A stretch of DNA of 64,000 nucleotides from Linanthus parryae (taxonomy: Eukaryota > Streptophyta > Magnoliopsida > Ericales > Polemoniaceae). The stretch is taken from assembly GCA_023055425.1 (NCBI GenBank), contig JALGPY010000002.1, positions 153,150,845 to 153,214,844 on the forward strand, written 5' to 3'. The notes beneath the pieces were generated by a model. The model ran no database searches, was not told where the DNA came from, and saw only the letters and a program-made list of their open reading frames with translations. Shown piece by piece: positions 32,237-46,310 of this stretch; positions within the stretch are counted from its first letter, which is position 1; every line of letters starts with the position of its first letter. A program made the translations under genes and the position numbers.

Positions 32237-34797
32237 AAGACCCCCACACTTGCCATTTGCGCGTCCCGCGCAAAGTCTCATCTACTGCATTAAATTGTAT
32301 ATTAGCCGACAAGACACAAACGACTCTAACATGACTCAACACACTACTAATGCAGCAAGATTATGCAAATGCATTTCTAGACTCGATCTTAAACACAGAA
32401 AAGCTTTTAAAATCTTTCTTTTTTTTGCAAAATCAGGCAATTTCAATACACATAGACTAGGTGCTCATGTAGTTATGAAAAAGTTAGACAAGTGGCGTGA
32501 ATCGCTACTAAACTCGACAACAAGTGATTCCCCATAGTTAGTATAGAAAGATTAACTTTACTATAAAGAACAACCTACCTCTTCATGTGTGCTGATAAAA
32601 TTAAGAGGCTAACCAAGGCTAAGCCACATTCACCGTCCGAGCTCCTATTCCGCTAATGGTCAAATGTGATGAGGCTTAAAGACAAAAATGATATAACTTG
32701 TATGAAGCAAAAAATCCTAAAGCGTCACATAAAGTCACCAAACCCCATATTTCACTCACCCTCACCATGATGATAGGAATCCACAACCCGAATCTCACCG
32801 ACTCCGGCCCTCAATCCCCTTAAACCCCGGTACCATGTCAATTCCGTGGCCATCAAAGCAAATAATGTGCAAAACTCATCTTTGTCTTCAATCCGAAACT
32901 AAGAACTTTCACCACTCGATTTTCAATAAGCACAAATATATTTCTTTCTCTCCTTTTTTTTCTCTCTTTTTTTTCTTTCATTTTTCTTTTTCTTTGTCTT
33001 TTTTTTTTGTTTTTTTTTTTTCTCTCAATCAAATATCAATACAATCAAATAAATATGAGTGGTACTCCTTCAAGAATCAAAAAATGCCAACAAAACCGCA
33101 AACTTCGTAAAAGCATGTATGGGGGTGGAGTCATCATATCCACAATCTCTATGTCCGTAGTCAAATGTCGACACCCCCACACTAGAATGTAGTCAGGTCC
33201 CCCTCTCAAGTAGTCAAATAAGGTATGTCACGTGCCTAATCCAACCGAACCTCCTACACCAAGATGATAAAAATCCGGTACCTAGCACATGCCACCTATT
33301 AAGTACAATCAAGCCCATTTTTGTGCGGATTAGACGTCACGCACTTAGGCTCTCCACTACTGTGTCCACGATGTAATGACATGGAACACCGCCACACCTT
33401 AGTGTGCAGCCCAACTCACTCACCCTCGCATCCCCTCGTAGATATCCAATGAAGCATATGCGATGTGCAGAACTCACAAAAATATGTAATGAAGCACTCC
33501 CTCAACTAACCCCCTCAACTACTACTCCCTCGTGACGCTCTAGGAAGGTAATTCTAAACGATACATGATGAAGGCCATGAATCGTCTCCCTAGGTCATAG
33601 AGGCTAACAATGAATCCAAGGATCAATTAGGATTTACTAGTGGTCCTACAAGGTAAGAGCTAAAAGCACTGAGTGCTCTAATACACATCCTCGCACAGCT
33701 GTTCTGTGTGCCACTACGAGGCGGACTGGCGACTACCTAAGACGGAAAACATGAACGTTTGGCTTGTTTAGCAAACACCAAGCTCAACTATTTTAGAGAA
33801 AAACAACACACACTTTAGCTTTTCAAAATTCAATTTAGTTTAAAAATAGATAGGCATTCCCGTAATGAGATTCTCTCTATACTTATTAGAGGGAACTAAA
33901 ATTGTAAATTCTCGGTTAAAATTCACACCCTATGCCTAAAGATTTCACATCTCACTAAATCAACCAAATCCAAGCTTCTCTCAATTGCCTTTTCTCAAAA
34001 TTTTCAATTTTTTACATTTTTTTTATCTTTTTATAATATCCTAACGCTATATGCAAGGCTTAGACTCGAAAAAAAAAATTGACTCCACATAATTAACTGT
34101 GTTTGGTAGGGAGACTCAATTATGTAAAAGTGAAAACCAAATATCAATCTCTCCTACACAATACGACAGTGTAAGTAAAAACATAACAAAACCACAATAT
34201 TGACTCACAATACAATCTAAACACATCCTACATGTAACTGGCTATGCAAACACATTGGCTAGTAAATAGTTAAATCACCCCCCACACTGAATGCTTCGTT
34301 GTCCTCAACGAATCCAAAGATTATGCACGAGAACTCAGCAATCAATGTGAAATGCCAGTAGATGAGATGGAGCATGACATATACTAAATAAAAGAAACAC
34401 ATAATTCAGCAAAAGAGAAGATACTCACAACCACCTCAACGGTGGGGACGAAATCGCGCCAAGCAGTCCCCAAGCACAGTAGTGGCGCCACCATGCTCCC
34501 AACGGTCAGTGTGTTCTCGCACACCGGGGTCGACTGCCTCCTCTGCTAAAATCCATGTCTCAAGAATCCCCAACTTGCCAATGCAAGTCCCTGTGAAGGT
34601 CATGTGTGCCATGGCACACCGGGGTCGATTATACCATAACCTGCTCCTGTCTGTCACTAGGAAAACACCATTAGTCCATATCTCACTCTCATCTCTCCAA
34701 AATAAATAAGCAAAACGCACGCAACTGTATTACAAACTAACTCCCTAAATTAACACAATAAATAGGTTGGGTTGCCTCCCAACAAGCGCCTTGTAAT

Positions 34798-35373
34798 TTA
34801 AGGTCGACGACCAGACCCAGTTACCTCAGACATGAGATTTTCTCTCCACTTTTTCTTCTTCCACCATCGCTTTTCCCTTTGTCTCTTCTCAAGTAAGCAT
34901 TCATGAGATGCATATGGTGCAAAGAAATATAAGTTGTTAGCCGCCACATGCCTCACTCTACCTTTCCACTCCTTCTTCTTCCAATTATTCAAAATTACAG
35001 TGGTCGAAGATTGGCCATTTGAATATAGCATCTCAAGTGGAACGACTTCAACAATAAGTTCTGACTTTCCTGCTTCCTTCCCCAGCTCTTGTCTCGGAAT
35101 CACGGGTGGAAAGTCATGTATTACGTAAAATTGGGGTCTTTTCTCTTCCTCGTGCGATTCGCCCAATTTTATGATATCCAAGGGATATGGACTAGGCGGA
35201 GGAACTTCTTGATACATGTCCTTGCAAACATCTCCATGCAGTAATTCCTTAGCTTCACGACTTTGTTCCTCAAAGAAAATATCTTCAGTGGGCCATAAGC
35301 TTGCGATGTACACACTCTCCCATTCATGCCATGGATCTGGACTTATGCGAGGCACAAGTTGTATAGGCTTCAT
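34798..35373 (-). CDS. Family D 191-codon ORF, copy 3
   Basis: Same as copy 2 except FYVIHDF for FYIIHDF. Confidence 0.6.
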   Translation of the reverse strand: MKPIQLVPRISPDPWHEWESVYIASLWPTEDIFFEEQSREAKELLHGDVCKDMYQEVPPPSPYPLDIIKLGESHEEEKRPQFYVIHDFPPVIPRQELGKEAGKSELIVEVVPLEMLYSNGQSSTTVILNNWKKKEWKGRVRHVAANNLYFFAPYASHECLLEKRQREKRWWKKKKWRENLMSEVTGSGRRP

Positions 35374-35497
35374 AGTATCATCCCATCTGAGTCTGAATCT
35401 TAGTCTGAAGCGACCAGAGAATCTATTACTTCATGATGGACAGTATTATAAACATAGATCTCTGGGAGTTCTTCGTCTTCCTCTTCGCACTCCTCAA

Positions 35498-35770
35498 CTA
35501 TGTGAGGAATGATGTTGATTGGCCCATTGTCATTGTCTGCATATGCACGAGAAAGTTAGAGAGTTGTTGTCCATGACGCATGACAGTTTCCTCCATCCTA
35601 TCCAGCCCTTCCTCCATTCTGTCCCTTTTTACTAGCATGAGCTTCAATATTTCTTTCATATGTTCATGTTCTTGATTCCAAGGAGGAGGAGTGTAAAAAT
35701 ATCCATAGGAGTAGTACGGTGAGTAGCCTGAATATTGCCCATGATAATTTTGCCCTCACATGATCACCAA
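35498..35770 (-). pseudogene. Family D 90-codon ORF, copy 3, nonsense mutation
   Basis: Same Trp-to-stop change (35756-35758) and same TAA in the acidic frame as copy 2, inherited by duplication. Confidence 0.6.
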
Positions 35771-35871
35771 GTTATCTGTAAAATAATTTTCAATGGATCC
35801 GGTGAGATTAACAAATAAATAAATAATCCTTATCAATTCAACCGAAGTCCCCGGCAACGGCGCCAAAAAAT

Positions 35872-37651
35872 TGACACGATCTAACCACAAGTGTATGGCC
35901 GTCGTGTGTAGTAATATCCGAAAATCCGGGTTTATCGAACCCAAAGGACTTGTCGTGAACTAATTAGTATGGTTAACTTTATGTGGGCTAGAAGTTGAGA
36001 GAGTTTTCTAAACTAAATAATTAAAAAGACAAAACAAACATTTAAATATTGAGATTGAATAGGGGAGAAACAACTAGGACACCTCGTTTGGGGGATTGCT
36101 GGGATTTTTTTGTTGATGACGTTCTATGATTTGTGAAACACAGACAAAATTCACTTTGCTAATCGAGCAATACTAACTCACCGAGTTACCAAGTGAGCAT
36201 CCTATGCCTAAGTTAGATTAAAACCGAGTTACCAAATTCTAATTATCCCTAAACATGCATTAACGATGATATCTACTCTAACGATCCCATTCGACGTAGC
36301 CGAGTTACCAAGCCTATGAACGAATGATTGTTTGATTTTCTAGTTTAACAATTACCGAGTTACCAAATAATTGAAAACATAATTGAAAACAAAGTTCTAG
36401 CTAACAAGACGTCTCCAATTAACTAGATAGGATGAAGATCACAAAACAATCATAGCAAACGTAAAATCATCAATTAGGTTTATCAAAACTTGAATCTCAA
36501 TTCATAAAACGCATAATCAATTCGAAAAAACCTAACCACAAACTCGGGTCTTGATTACGAAGTTTAGCTATGCATATTCATGATCACAAATACAAGCGTT
36601 TGTGTGATCATGATCAAAAACAAAGAAAAGAAGGAGAAAAGAGATCAAACAAGGTTTCCCAAGCTCCACGATGTGATCCAAGCTCCCAGTTGATGCCCCG
36701 TCCTTTAATAATGCGTCTCTCTTCTGAAAATATGACCTAATATGTCTAAAATACATTCCCTAAGAGTCCCGGGTCAATTAGGAAAGTTTTGAGCATCGTT
36801 TCCTTAATTTTGGCCGCCACTGCACAGTGTCTTCGTACTCTTCGTAGGAAGAGTCTTCGTATGAAGACTTTTTCTCTTCGTAGGAAGGTCTTCCCAGATA
36901 TATACTGCAAGCTGTTTTAGGATGACATTTTCAGCAACTCAAAATTTGGCTAAGTGTAATCTCTTCGTACGAAGAGAAGTCTGGGTCACCCAAAAATATC
37001 CTTTTTCGACTAATTTCCGATTCCTTGCCTGCGCCTTTGCTTCCTTAAGTATCTCCTCGACCTCGAGACTCATTTTATGCTATAAAACATTCCCAAATTC
37101 CGGGGAACCCTTCATTCATCAATTTAGCTCCTCGAAAGGCGTGTTTGGCATTTCCAGATGCTTTTGGCCGCGTATTATCTCTTTGAGCATCCTTTTTGAC
37201 ATAACTTTTTCGTCCGGACTTCGATAAATGTGATTTTTGCACCTTTGGATTCCTTTTGCAATGTAGACTTCATCCATGTAGATAAATTACCGTTTCCGGA
37301 CCATTTTCTCGTTTTTCTCAATTATTGCCCAATATTTGGCGAAAACATCCAAAACGCGCCAAATTCGTCTTTTCTTCTATTCCGAAGCTCGTTTCTTCTC
37401 TCTACTTGATTCCCGCATACGTAATTCCTGTCAAACAACAACACGAACACTACCGCGAAGATCAAATGTGATAAATTATAAAAATCATACTCAAAACCAT
37501 TAAGAAACGCCCGGATTGTGCATTAAAGCTCAAAAACATCCAAATGTGCATTTTCTTCTCAAATTAGCCCAAAATCCATCACTTTGCACCGAAACTCACA
37601 CAAATAACAATGTGAAACATGCGTAGGATAACTCTTACTAAGGAGTTATCA
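35872..37651 (-). mobile_element. Family D LTR 4
   Basis: 1780 bp, same reduced palindrome cluster as LTR 3, with a few private changes (TTCGTATGAAG near 36860). The LTR 3/LTR 4 pair marks a duplication separate from the later expansion to the right. Confidence 0.9.
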
Positions 37652-40195
37652 AAGACCCCCACACTTGCCATTTGCGCGTCCCGAGCAAAGTCTCATCTAC
37701 TGCATTAAACTGTATATTAGCCGACAAGACACAAACGACTCTAACATGACTCAAGACACTACTAATGCAGCAAGATTATGCAAATGCAATTCTAGACTCG
37801 ATCTTAAACACAGAAAAGCTTTTAAAATCTTTCTTTTTTTTGCAAAATCAGGCAATTTCAATACACATAGACTAGGTGCTCATGGAGTTATGAAAAAGTT
37901 AGACAAGTGGCGTGAATCGCAACTAAACTCGACAACAAGTGATTCCCCATAGTTAGTATAGAAAGATTAACTTTACTATAAAGAACAACCTACCTCTTCA
38001 TGTGTGCTGATAAAATTAAGAGGCTAACCAAGGCTAAGCCACATTCACCGTCCGAGCTCCTATTCCGCTAATGGTCAAATGTGATGAGGCTTAGGGACAA
38101 AAATGATATAACTTGTATGAAGCAAAAAATCCTAAAGCGTCACATAAAGTCACCAAACCCCATATTTCACTCACCCTCACCATGATGATAGGAATCCACA
38201 ACCCGAATCTCACCGACTCCGGCCCTCAATCCCCTCAAACCCCGGTACCATGTCAATTCCGTGGCCATCAAAGCAAATAATGGGCAAAACTCATCTATGT
38301 CTTCAATCCGGAACTAAGAACTTTCACCACTCGATTTTCAATAAGCACAAATATATTTTTTTCTCTCCTTTTTTTCTCTCAATTTTTTTTTCTTTCATTT
38401 TTCTATATCTTTGTATTTTTTGTTTTTTTTTCTCTCACTCAAATATCAATACAATCAAATAAATATGAGTGGTACTCCTTCAAGAATAAAAAAATGCCAA
38501 CAAAACCGCAAACTTCGTAAAAGCATGTATGGGGGTGGAGTCATCATATCCACAATCTCTATGTCCGTAGTCAAATGTCGACACCCCCACACTAGAATGT
38601 AGTCAGGTCCCCCTCTCAAGTAGTCAAATAAGGTATGTCACGTGCCTTATCCAACCGGACCTCCTACACCAAGATGATAAAAATCCGGTACCTAGCACAT
38701 GCCACCTATTAAGTACAATCAAGCCCATTTTTGTGCGGATTAGACGTCACGCACTTAGGCTCTCCACTACTGTGTCCACGATGTAATGACATGGAACACC
38801 TCCACACCTTAGTGTGCAACCCAACTCACTCACCCTCGCATCCCCTCGTAGATATCCAATGAAGCATATGCGATCTGCAGAACTCACAAAAATATGTAAT
38901 GAAGCACTCCCTCAACTAACCCCCTCAACTACTACTCCCTCGTGACGCTCTAGGAAGGTAATTCTAAACGATATATGATGAAGGCCAAGAATCGTCTCCC
39001 TAGGTCATAGAGGCTAAGGAACAATTAGGATTTACTAGTGGTCCTACAAGGTAAGAGCTAAAAGCAGTGAGTGCTCTAATACACATCCTCGCACAGCTGT
39101 TCTGTGTGCCACTACGAGGCGGGCTGGCGACTACCTAAGACGGACAACATGAACGTTCGGCTTGTTTAGCAAACACCAAGCTCAACTCTTTTAGAGAAAA
39201 ACAACACACACTTTAGCTTTTCAAAATTCAATTTAGTTTAAAAATATATAGGCATTCCCGTAATGAGATTCTCTCTATACTTATTAGAGGGAACTAAAAT
39301 TCTAAATTCTCGGTTAAAATTCACACCCTATGCCTAAAGTTTTCACATCTCACTAAATCAACCAAATCCAAGCTTCTCTCAATTGCCTTTTCTCAAAATT
39401 TTCAATTTTTTACATTTTTTTTTTATCTTTTTATAATATCCTAACACTATATGCAAGGATTAGACTCGAAAAAAAAATTGACTCCACATAATTAACTGTG
39501 TTTTGTGGGTAGACTCAATTATGTAAAAGTGCAAACCAAATATCAATCTCTCCTACACAATACGACAGTGTAAGTAAGAACATAACAAAACCACAATATT
39601 GACTCACAATACAATCTAAACACATCCTACATGTGACTGGCTATGCAAACACATTGGCTAGTAAATAGTTAAATCACCCCCACACTGAATGCTTCGTTGT
39701 CCTCAACGAATCTAAAGAGTATGCAAGAGAACTCAGCAATCAATGTGAAAGGCCAGTAGATGAGATGGAGCATGACATATACTAAATAAAAGAAACACAT
39801 AATTCAGCAAAAGAGAAGATACTCATAACCACCTCAAGGGTGGGGACGAAATCGCGCCAAGCAGTCCCCAAGCACAGTAGTGGCGCCACCATGCTCCCAA
39901 CGGTCAGTGTGTTCTCGCACACCGGGGTCGACTGCCTCCTCTGCTAAAATCCACGTCTCAAGAATCCCCAACTCGCCAATGCAAGTCCCTGTGAAGGTCA
40001 TGTGTGCCATGGCACACCGGGGTCGATTATACCATAACCTGCTCATGTCTGTCACTAGGAAAACACCATTAGTCCCTATCTCTCTCTCATCTCTCTAAAA
40101 TAAATAAACAAAACGCACGCAACTGTATTAAAAACTAAATCCCTAAATTAACGCAATAAATAGGTTGGGTTGCGTCCCAACAAGCGCCTTGTAAT

Positions 40196-40771
40196 TTAAG
40201 GTCGATGACCCGACCGAGTTACCTCAGACATGAAATTTTCTTTGCACTTTTTCTTCTTCCACCATCGCTTTTCCCTTTGTCTCTTCTCAAGTAAGCATTC
40301 ATGAGATGCATATGGTGCAAAGAAATATAAGTTGTTAGCCGCCACATGCCTCACTCTACCTTTCCACTTCTTCTTCTTCCAATTATTCAAAATTACAGTC
40401 GTCGAAGATTGGCCATTTATAAATAGCATCTCAAGTGGAACGACTTCAACAATAAGTTCTGACTTTCCTGCTTCCTTCCCCAGCTCTTGTCTCGGAATCA
40501 CGGGTGGAAAGTCATGTGTTGCGTAAAATTGGGGTCTTTTCTCTTCCTCGTGCGATTCGCCCAATTTTATGATATCCAAGGGATATGGACTAGGCGGAGG
40601 AACTTCTTGATACATGTCCTTGCAAACATCTCCATGCAGTAATTCCTTAGCTTCACGACTTTGTTCCTCAAAGAAAATATCTTCAGTGGGCCATAAGCTT
40701 GCGATGTACACACTCTCCCATTCATGCCATGGATCTGGACTTATGCGAGGCACAGGTTGTATAGGCTTCAT
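40196..40771 (-). CDS. Family D 191-codon ORF, copy 4
   Basis: Starts MKPIQPVPR like copies 5-8, with private variants YATHDF, MLFINGQ and KKKKCKENF. Ends EVTRSGHRP. Confidence 0.6.
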   Translation of the reverse strand: MKPIQPVPRISPDPWHEWESVYIASLWPTEDIFFEEQSREAKELLHGDVCKDMYQEVPPPSPYPLDIIKLGESHEEEKRPQFYATHDFPPVIPRQELGKEAGKSELIVEVVPLEMLFINGQSSTTVILNNWKKKKWKGRVRHVAANNLYFFAPYASHECLLEKRQREKRWWKKKKCKENFMSEVTRSGHRP

Positions 40772-40895
40772 AATATCATCCCATCTGAGTCTGAATCTGA
40801 GTCTGAAGCGACCAGAGAATCTATTACTTCATGATGGACAGTATTATAAACATAGATCTCTGGGAGTTCTTCGTCTTCCTCTTCGCACTCCTCAA

Positions 40896-41168
40896 CTATG
40901 TGAGGAATGATGTTGATTGGCCCATTGTCATTGTCTGCATATGCACGAGAAAGTTAGAGAGTTGTTGTCCATGACGCATGACAGTTTCCTCCATCCTATC
41001 CAGCCCTTCCTCCATTCTGTCCCTTTTTACTAGCATGAGCTTCAATATTTCTTTCATATGCTCATCTTCTTGATTCCAAGGAGGAGGAGTGTAATAATAT
41101 CCATAGGAGTAGTACGGTGAATAGCCTGAATATTGCCCATGATAATTTTGCCCCCACATGATCACCAA
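40896..41168 (-). CDS. Family D 90-codon Gag-like ORF, copy 4
   Basis: Intact; reads GYYYTPPPWN and ILKLMLVKRDRMEEG where copy 1 has GYFYT and VKWDR. Confidence 0.5.
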   Translation of the reverse strand: MVIMWGQNYHGQYSGYSPYYSYGYYYTPPPWNQEDEHMKEILKLMLVKRDRMEEGLDRMEETVMRHGQQLSNFLVHMQTMTMGQSTSFLT

Positions 41169-41301
41169 GTTATCTGTAAAATAATTTTCAATGGAGCCGG
41201 TGAGATTAACAAATAAATAAATAAAGACAGAAAGATAAAATCCCTAAAGTTAATAATCCTTATCAATTCAACCGAATTCCCCGGCAACGGCGCCAAAAAC
41301 T

Positions 41302-43111
41302 TGACACGATCTAACCACAAGTGTATGGCCGTCGTGTGTAGTAATATCCGAAAATCCGGGTTTATCGAACCCAAAGGACTTGTCGTGAACTAATTAGTAT
41401 GGTTAACTTTATGTGGGCTAGCAGTTCAGAGAGTTTTCTAAACTAAATAATTAAAAAGACAAAACAAAAATTTAAATATTGAGATTGAATAGGGGAGAAA
41501 CCACTAGGACACCTCGTTTGGGGGATTGCTAGGATTTTTTTATTGACGACGTTCTATGATTTGTGAAACACAGACAAAATTCACTTTGCTAATCGAGCAA
41601 TACTAACTCACCGAGTTACCAAGTGAGCATCCTATGCCTAAGTTAGATTAAAACCGAGTTACCAAGTTCTAATTATCCCTAAACATGCATTAACGATGAA
41701 TTCTACTCTAACGATCCCATTCGACGTAGCCGAGTTACCAAGCCTATGAACGAATGATTGTTTGATTTTCCAGTTTAACAATTACCGAGTTACCAAATAA
41801 TTGAAAACATAATTGAAAACTAAGTTCTAGCTAACAAGACGTCTCCAATTAACTAGATAGGATGAAGATCACAAAACAATCATAGCAAACGTAAAATCAT
41901 CAATTAGGTTTATCAAAACATGAATCTCAATCCATAAAACGCATAATCAATTCGAAAAAACCTAACCACAAACTCGGGTCCTGATTACGAAGTTTAGCTA
42001 TGCATATTCATGATCACAAATACATGCGTTTGTGTGATCATGATCAAAAACAAAGAAAAGAAGGAGAAAAGAGATCAAACAAGGTTTCCCAAGCTCCACG
42101 ATGTGATCCAAGCTCCCAGTTGATTTCCCGTCCTTTAATAATGCGTCTCTCTTCTGAAAATATGACCTAATATGTCTAAAATACAATCCCTAAGAGTCCC
42201 GGGTCAATTAGGAAAGTTTTGAGCATCGTTTCCTTAATTTTGGCCGCCACTGCACATAGTCTTCGTACGAAGACTTTTCTCTTCGTAGGAAGAGTCTTCG
42301 TACGAAGACTTTTTCTCTTCGTAGGAAGGTCTTCCCAGATAGATACTGCAAGCTGTTTTAGGAAGACATTTTCAGCAACTCAAAATTTGGCTAAGTATAA
42401 TCTCTTCGTACGAAGACAAATCTCTTCGTGCGAAGAGAAGTCTGGGTCACCCAAAAATATCCTTTTTCGACTAATTTCCGATTCCTTGCCCGCGCCTTTG
42501 CTTCCTTAAGTATCTCCTCGACGTCGAGACTCATTTTATGCTATAAAACATTCCCAAATTCCGGGGAACCCTTCATTCATCAATTTAGCTCCTCGAAAGG
42601 CGTGTTTGGCATTTCCAGATGCTTTTGGCCGCGTATTATCTCTTTGAGCATCCTTTTTGACATAACTTTTTCGTCCGGACTCCGATAAATGTGATTTTTG
42701 CACCTTTGGATTCCTTTTGCAATGTAGACTTCATCCATGTAGATAAATTACCGTTTCCGGACCATTTTCTCGTTTTTCTCAATTATTGCCCAATATTTGG
42801 CGAAAACATCCAAAACGCGCCAAATTCGTCTTTTCTTCTATTCCGAAGCTCGTTTCTTCTCTCTACTTGATTCCCGCATACGTAATTCCTGTCAAACAAC
42901 AACACGAACACTACCGCGAAGATCAAATGTGATAAATTATCAAAATCATACTCAAAACCATTAAGAAACGCCCGGATTGTGCATTAAAGCTCAAAAACAT
43001 CCAAAAGTGCATTTCTTCTCAAATTAGCCCAAAATCCATCACTTTGCACCGAAACTCACACAAATAACAATGTGAAACATGCGTAGGATAACTCTTACTA
43101 AGGAGTTATCA
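41302..43111 (-). mobile_element. Family D LTR 5
   Basis: 1810 bp, first of the almost identical LTR group 5-9. It holds two perfect 18-bp palindromes AGTCTTCGTACGAAGACT at 42258-42275 and 42293-42310, plus a third site and a GCGAAG variant (42404-42436). Confidence 0.9.
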
Positions 43112-45610
43112 AAGACCCCCACACTTGCCATTTGCGCGTCCCGAGCAAAGTCTCATCTACTGCATTTAACTGTATATTAGCCGACAAGACACAAACGACT
43201 CTAACATGACTCAAGACACTACTAATGCAGCAAGATTATGCAAATGCAATTCTAGACTCGATCTTAAACACGGAAAAGATTTTAAGTAGGAGTGATGAAA
43301 AAGTTAGACAAGAGGCGTGAATCGCAACTAAACTTGACAACAAGTGATTCCCCATAGTTAGTATAGAAAGCTTAACTTTAATATAAGGAACAACCTACCT
43401 CTTCATGTGTGCTGATAAAATTAAGAGGCTAACCAAGGCTAAGCCACATTCACCGTCCGAGCTCCTATTCCGCTAATGGTCAAATGTGATGAGGCTTAGG
43501 GACAAAAATGATATAACTTGTATGAAGCAAAAAATCCTTGCGTCACATAAAGTCACCAAACCCCATATTTCACTCACCCTCACCATGATGATAGGAATCC
43601 ACAACCCGAATCTCACCGACTCCGGCCCTCAATCCCCTCAAACCCCGGTACCATGTCAATTCCGTGGCCATCAAAGCAAATAATGGGCAAAACTCATCTA
43701 TGTCTTCAATCCGGAACTAAGAACTTTCACCACTCGATTTTCAATAAGCACAAATATATTTTTTTCTCTCCTTGTTTTCTCTCAATTTTTTCTTTCATTT
43801 TTCTTTATCTTTGTATTTTTTGTTTTTTTTTTTCTCTCACTCAAATATCAATACAATCAAATAAATATGAGTGGTACTCCTTCAAGAATAAAAAAATGCC
43901 AACAAAACCGCAAACTTCGTAAAAGCATGTATGGGGGTGGAGTCATCATATCCACAATCTCTATGTCCGTAGTCAAATGTCGACACCCCCACACTAGAAT
44001 GTAGTCAGGTCCCCCTCTCAAGTAGTCAAATAAGGTATGTCACGTGCCTTATCAAACCGGACCTCCTACACCAAGATGATAAAAATCCGGTACCTAGCAC
44101 ATGCCACCTATTAAGTACAATCAAGCCCATTTTTGTGCGGATTAGACGTCACGCACTTAGGCTCTCCACTACTGTGTCCACGATGTAATGACATGGAACA
44201 CCTCCACACCTTAGTGTGCAACCCAACTCACTCACCCTCGCATCCCCTCGTAGATATCCAATGAAGCATATGCGATCTGCAGAACTCACAAAAATATGTA
44301 ATGAAGCACTCCCTCAACTAACCCCCTCAACTACTACTCCCTCGTGACGCTCTAGGAAGGTAATTCTAAACGATATATGATGAAGGCCAAGAATCGTCTC
44401 CCTAGGTCATAGAGGCTAACAATGAATCCAAGGAACAATTAGGATTTACTAGTGGTCCTACAAGGTAAGAGCTAAAAGCAGTGAGTGCTCTAATACACAT
44501 CCTCGCACAGCTGTTCTGTGTGCCACTACGAGGCGGGCTGGCGACTACCTAAGACGGACAACATGAACGTTCGGCTTGTTTAGCAAACACCAAGCTCAAC
44601 TCTTTTAGAGAAAAACAACACACACTTTAGCTTTTCAAAATTCAATTTAGTTTAAAAATATATAGGCATTCCCGTAATGAGATTCTCTCTATACTTATTA
44701 GAGGGAACTAAAATTGTAAATTCTCGGTTAAAATTCACACCCTATGCCTAAAGTTTTCACATCTCACTAAATCAACCAAATCCAAGCTTCTCTCAATTGC
44801 CTTTTCTCAAAATTTTCAATTTTTTACATTTTTTTTTTTATCTTTTTATAATATCCTAACACTATATGCAAGGCTTAGACTCGAAAAAAAAATTGACTCC
44901 ACATAATTAACTGTGTTTTGTGGGTAGACTCAATTATGTAAAAGTGCAAACCAAATATCAATCTCTCCTACACAATACGACAGTGTAAGTAAAAACATAA
45001 CAAAACCACAATATTGACTCACAATACAATCTAAACACATCCTACATGTGACTGGCTATGCAAACACATTGGCTAGTAAATAGTTAAATCACCCCCACAC
45101 TGAATGCTTCGTTGTCCTCAACGAATCTAAAGAGTATGCAAGAGAACTCAGCAATCAATGTGAAAGGCCAGTAGATGAGATGGAGCATGACATATACTAA
45201 ATAAAAGAAACACATAATTCAGCAAAAGAGAAGATACTCATAACCACCTCAAGGGTGGGGACGAAATCGCGCCAAGCAGTCCCCAAGCACAGTAGTGGCG
45301 CCACCATGCTCCCAACGGTCAGTGTGTTCTCGCACACCGGGGTCGACTGCCTCCTCTGCTAAAATCCACGTCTCAAGAATCCCCAACTCGCCAATGCAAG
45401 TCCCTGTGAAGGTCATGTGTGCCATGGCACACCGGGGTCGATTATACCATAACCTGCTCATGTCTGTCACTAGGAAAACACCATTAGTCCCTATCTCTCT
45501 CTCATCTCTCTAAAATAAATAAACAAAACGCACGCAACTGTATTAAAAACTAAATCCCTAAATTAACGCAATAAATAGGTTGGGTTGCGTCCCAACAAGC
45601 GCCTTGTAAT

Positions 45611-46186
45611 TTAAGGTCGATGACCCGACCGAGTTACCTCAGACATGAAATTTTCTTTCCACTTTTTCTTCTTCCACCATCGCTTTTCCCTTTGTCTCTT
45701 CTCAAGTAAGCATTCATGAGATGCATATGGTGCAAAGAAATATAAGTTGTTAGCCGCCACATGCCTCACTCTACCTTTCCACTTCTTCTTCTTCCAATTA
45801 TTCAAAATTACAGTCGTCGAAGATTGGCCATTTGAATATAGCATCTCAAGTGGAACGACTTCAACAATAAGTTCTGACTTTCCTGCTTCCTTCCCCAGCT
45901 CTTGTCTCGGAATCACGGGTGGAAAGTCATGTATTGCGTAAAATTGGGGTCTTTTCTCTTCCTCGTGCGATTCGCCCAATTTTATGATATCCAAGGGATA
46001 TGGACTAGGCGGAGGAACTTCTTGATACATGTCCTTGCAAACATCTCCATGCAGTAATTCCTTAGCTTCACGACTTTGTTCCTCAAAGAAAATATCTTCA
46101 GTGGGCCATAAGCTTGCGATGTACACACTCTCCCATTCATGCCATGGATCTGGACTTATGCGAGGCACAGGTTGTATAGGCTTCAT
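45611..46186 (-). CDS. Family D 191-codon ORF, copy 5
   Basis: Consensus form of the expanded group: MKPIQPVPR, YAIHDF, MLYSNGQ, WKKKKWKGRV, KKKKWKENFMSEVTRSGHRP. Confidence 0.6.
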   Translation of the reverse strand: MKPIQPVPRISPDPWHEWESVYIASLWPTEDIFFEEQSREAKELLHGDVCKDMYQEVPPPSPYPLDIIKLGESHEEEKRPQFYAIHDFPPVIPRQELGKEAGKSELIVEVVPLEMLYSNGQSSTTVILNNWKKKKWKGRVRHVAANNLYFFAPYASHECLLEKRQREKRWWKKKKWKENFMSEVTRSGHRP

Positions 46187-46310
46187 AATATCATCCCATC
46201 TGAGTCTGAATCTGAGTCTGAAGCGACCAGAGAATCTATTACTTCATGATGGACAGTATTATAAACATAGATCTCTGGGAGTTCTTCGTCTTCCTCTTCG
46301 CACTCCTCAA

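Larger units (their letters stand above)
32237..35871 (-). mobile_element. Family D internal region 3
   Basis: 3635 bp, PBS 35849-35865. Carries the same private changes as region 2, so regions 2 and 3 are recent duplicates. Small ORF at 34720-34436. Confidence 0.9.
37652..41301 (-). mobile_element. Family D internal region 4
   Basis: 3650 bp, PBS 41279-41295. Shares most variants with regions 5-8 (for example CACCTCCACACC near 38797) but keeps the segment at about 37815-37885 that 5-8 have lost, and has its own short loss near 39018. It looks like the nearest relative of the founder of the expanded group. Small ORF at 40055-39834. Confidence 0.9.
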
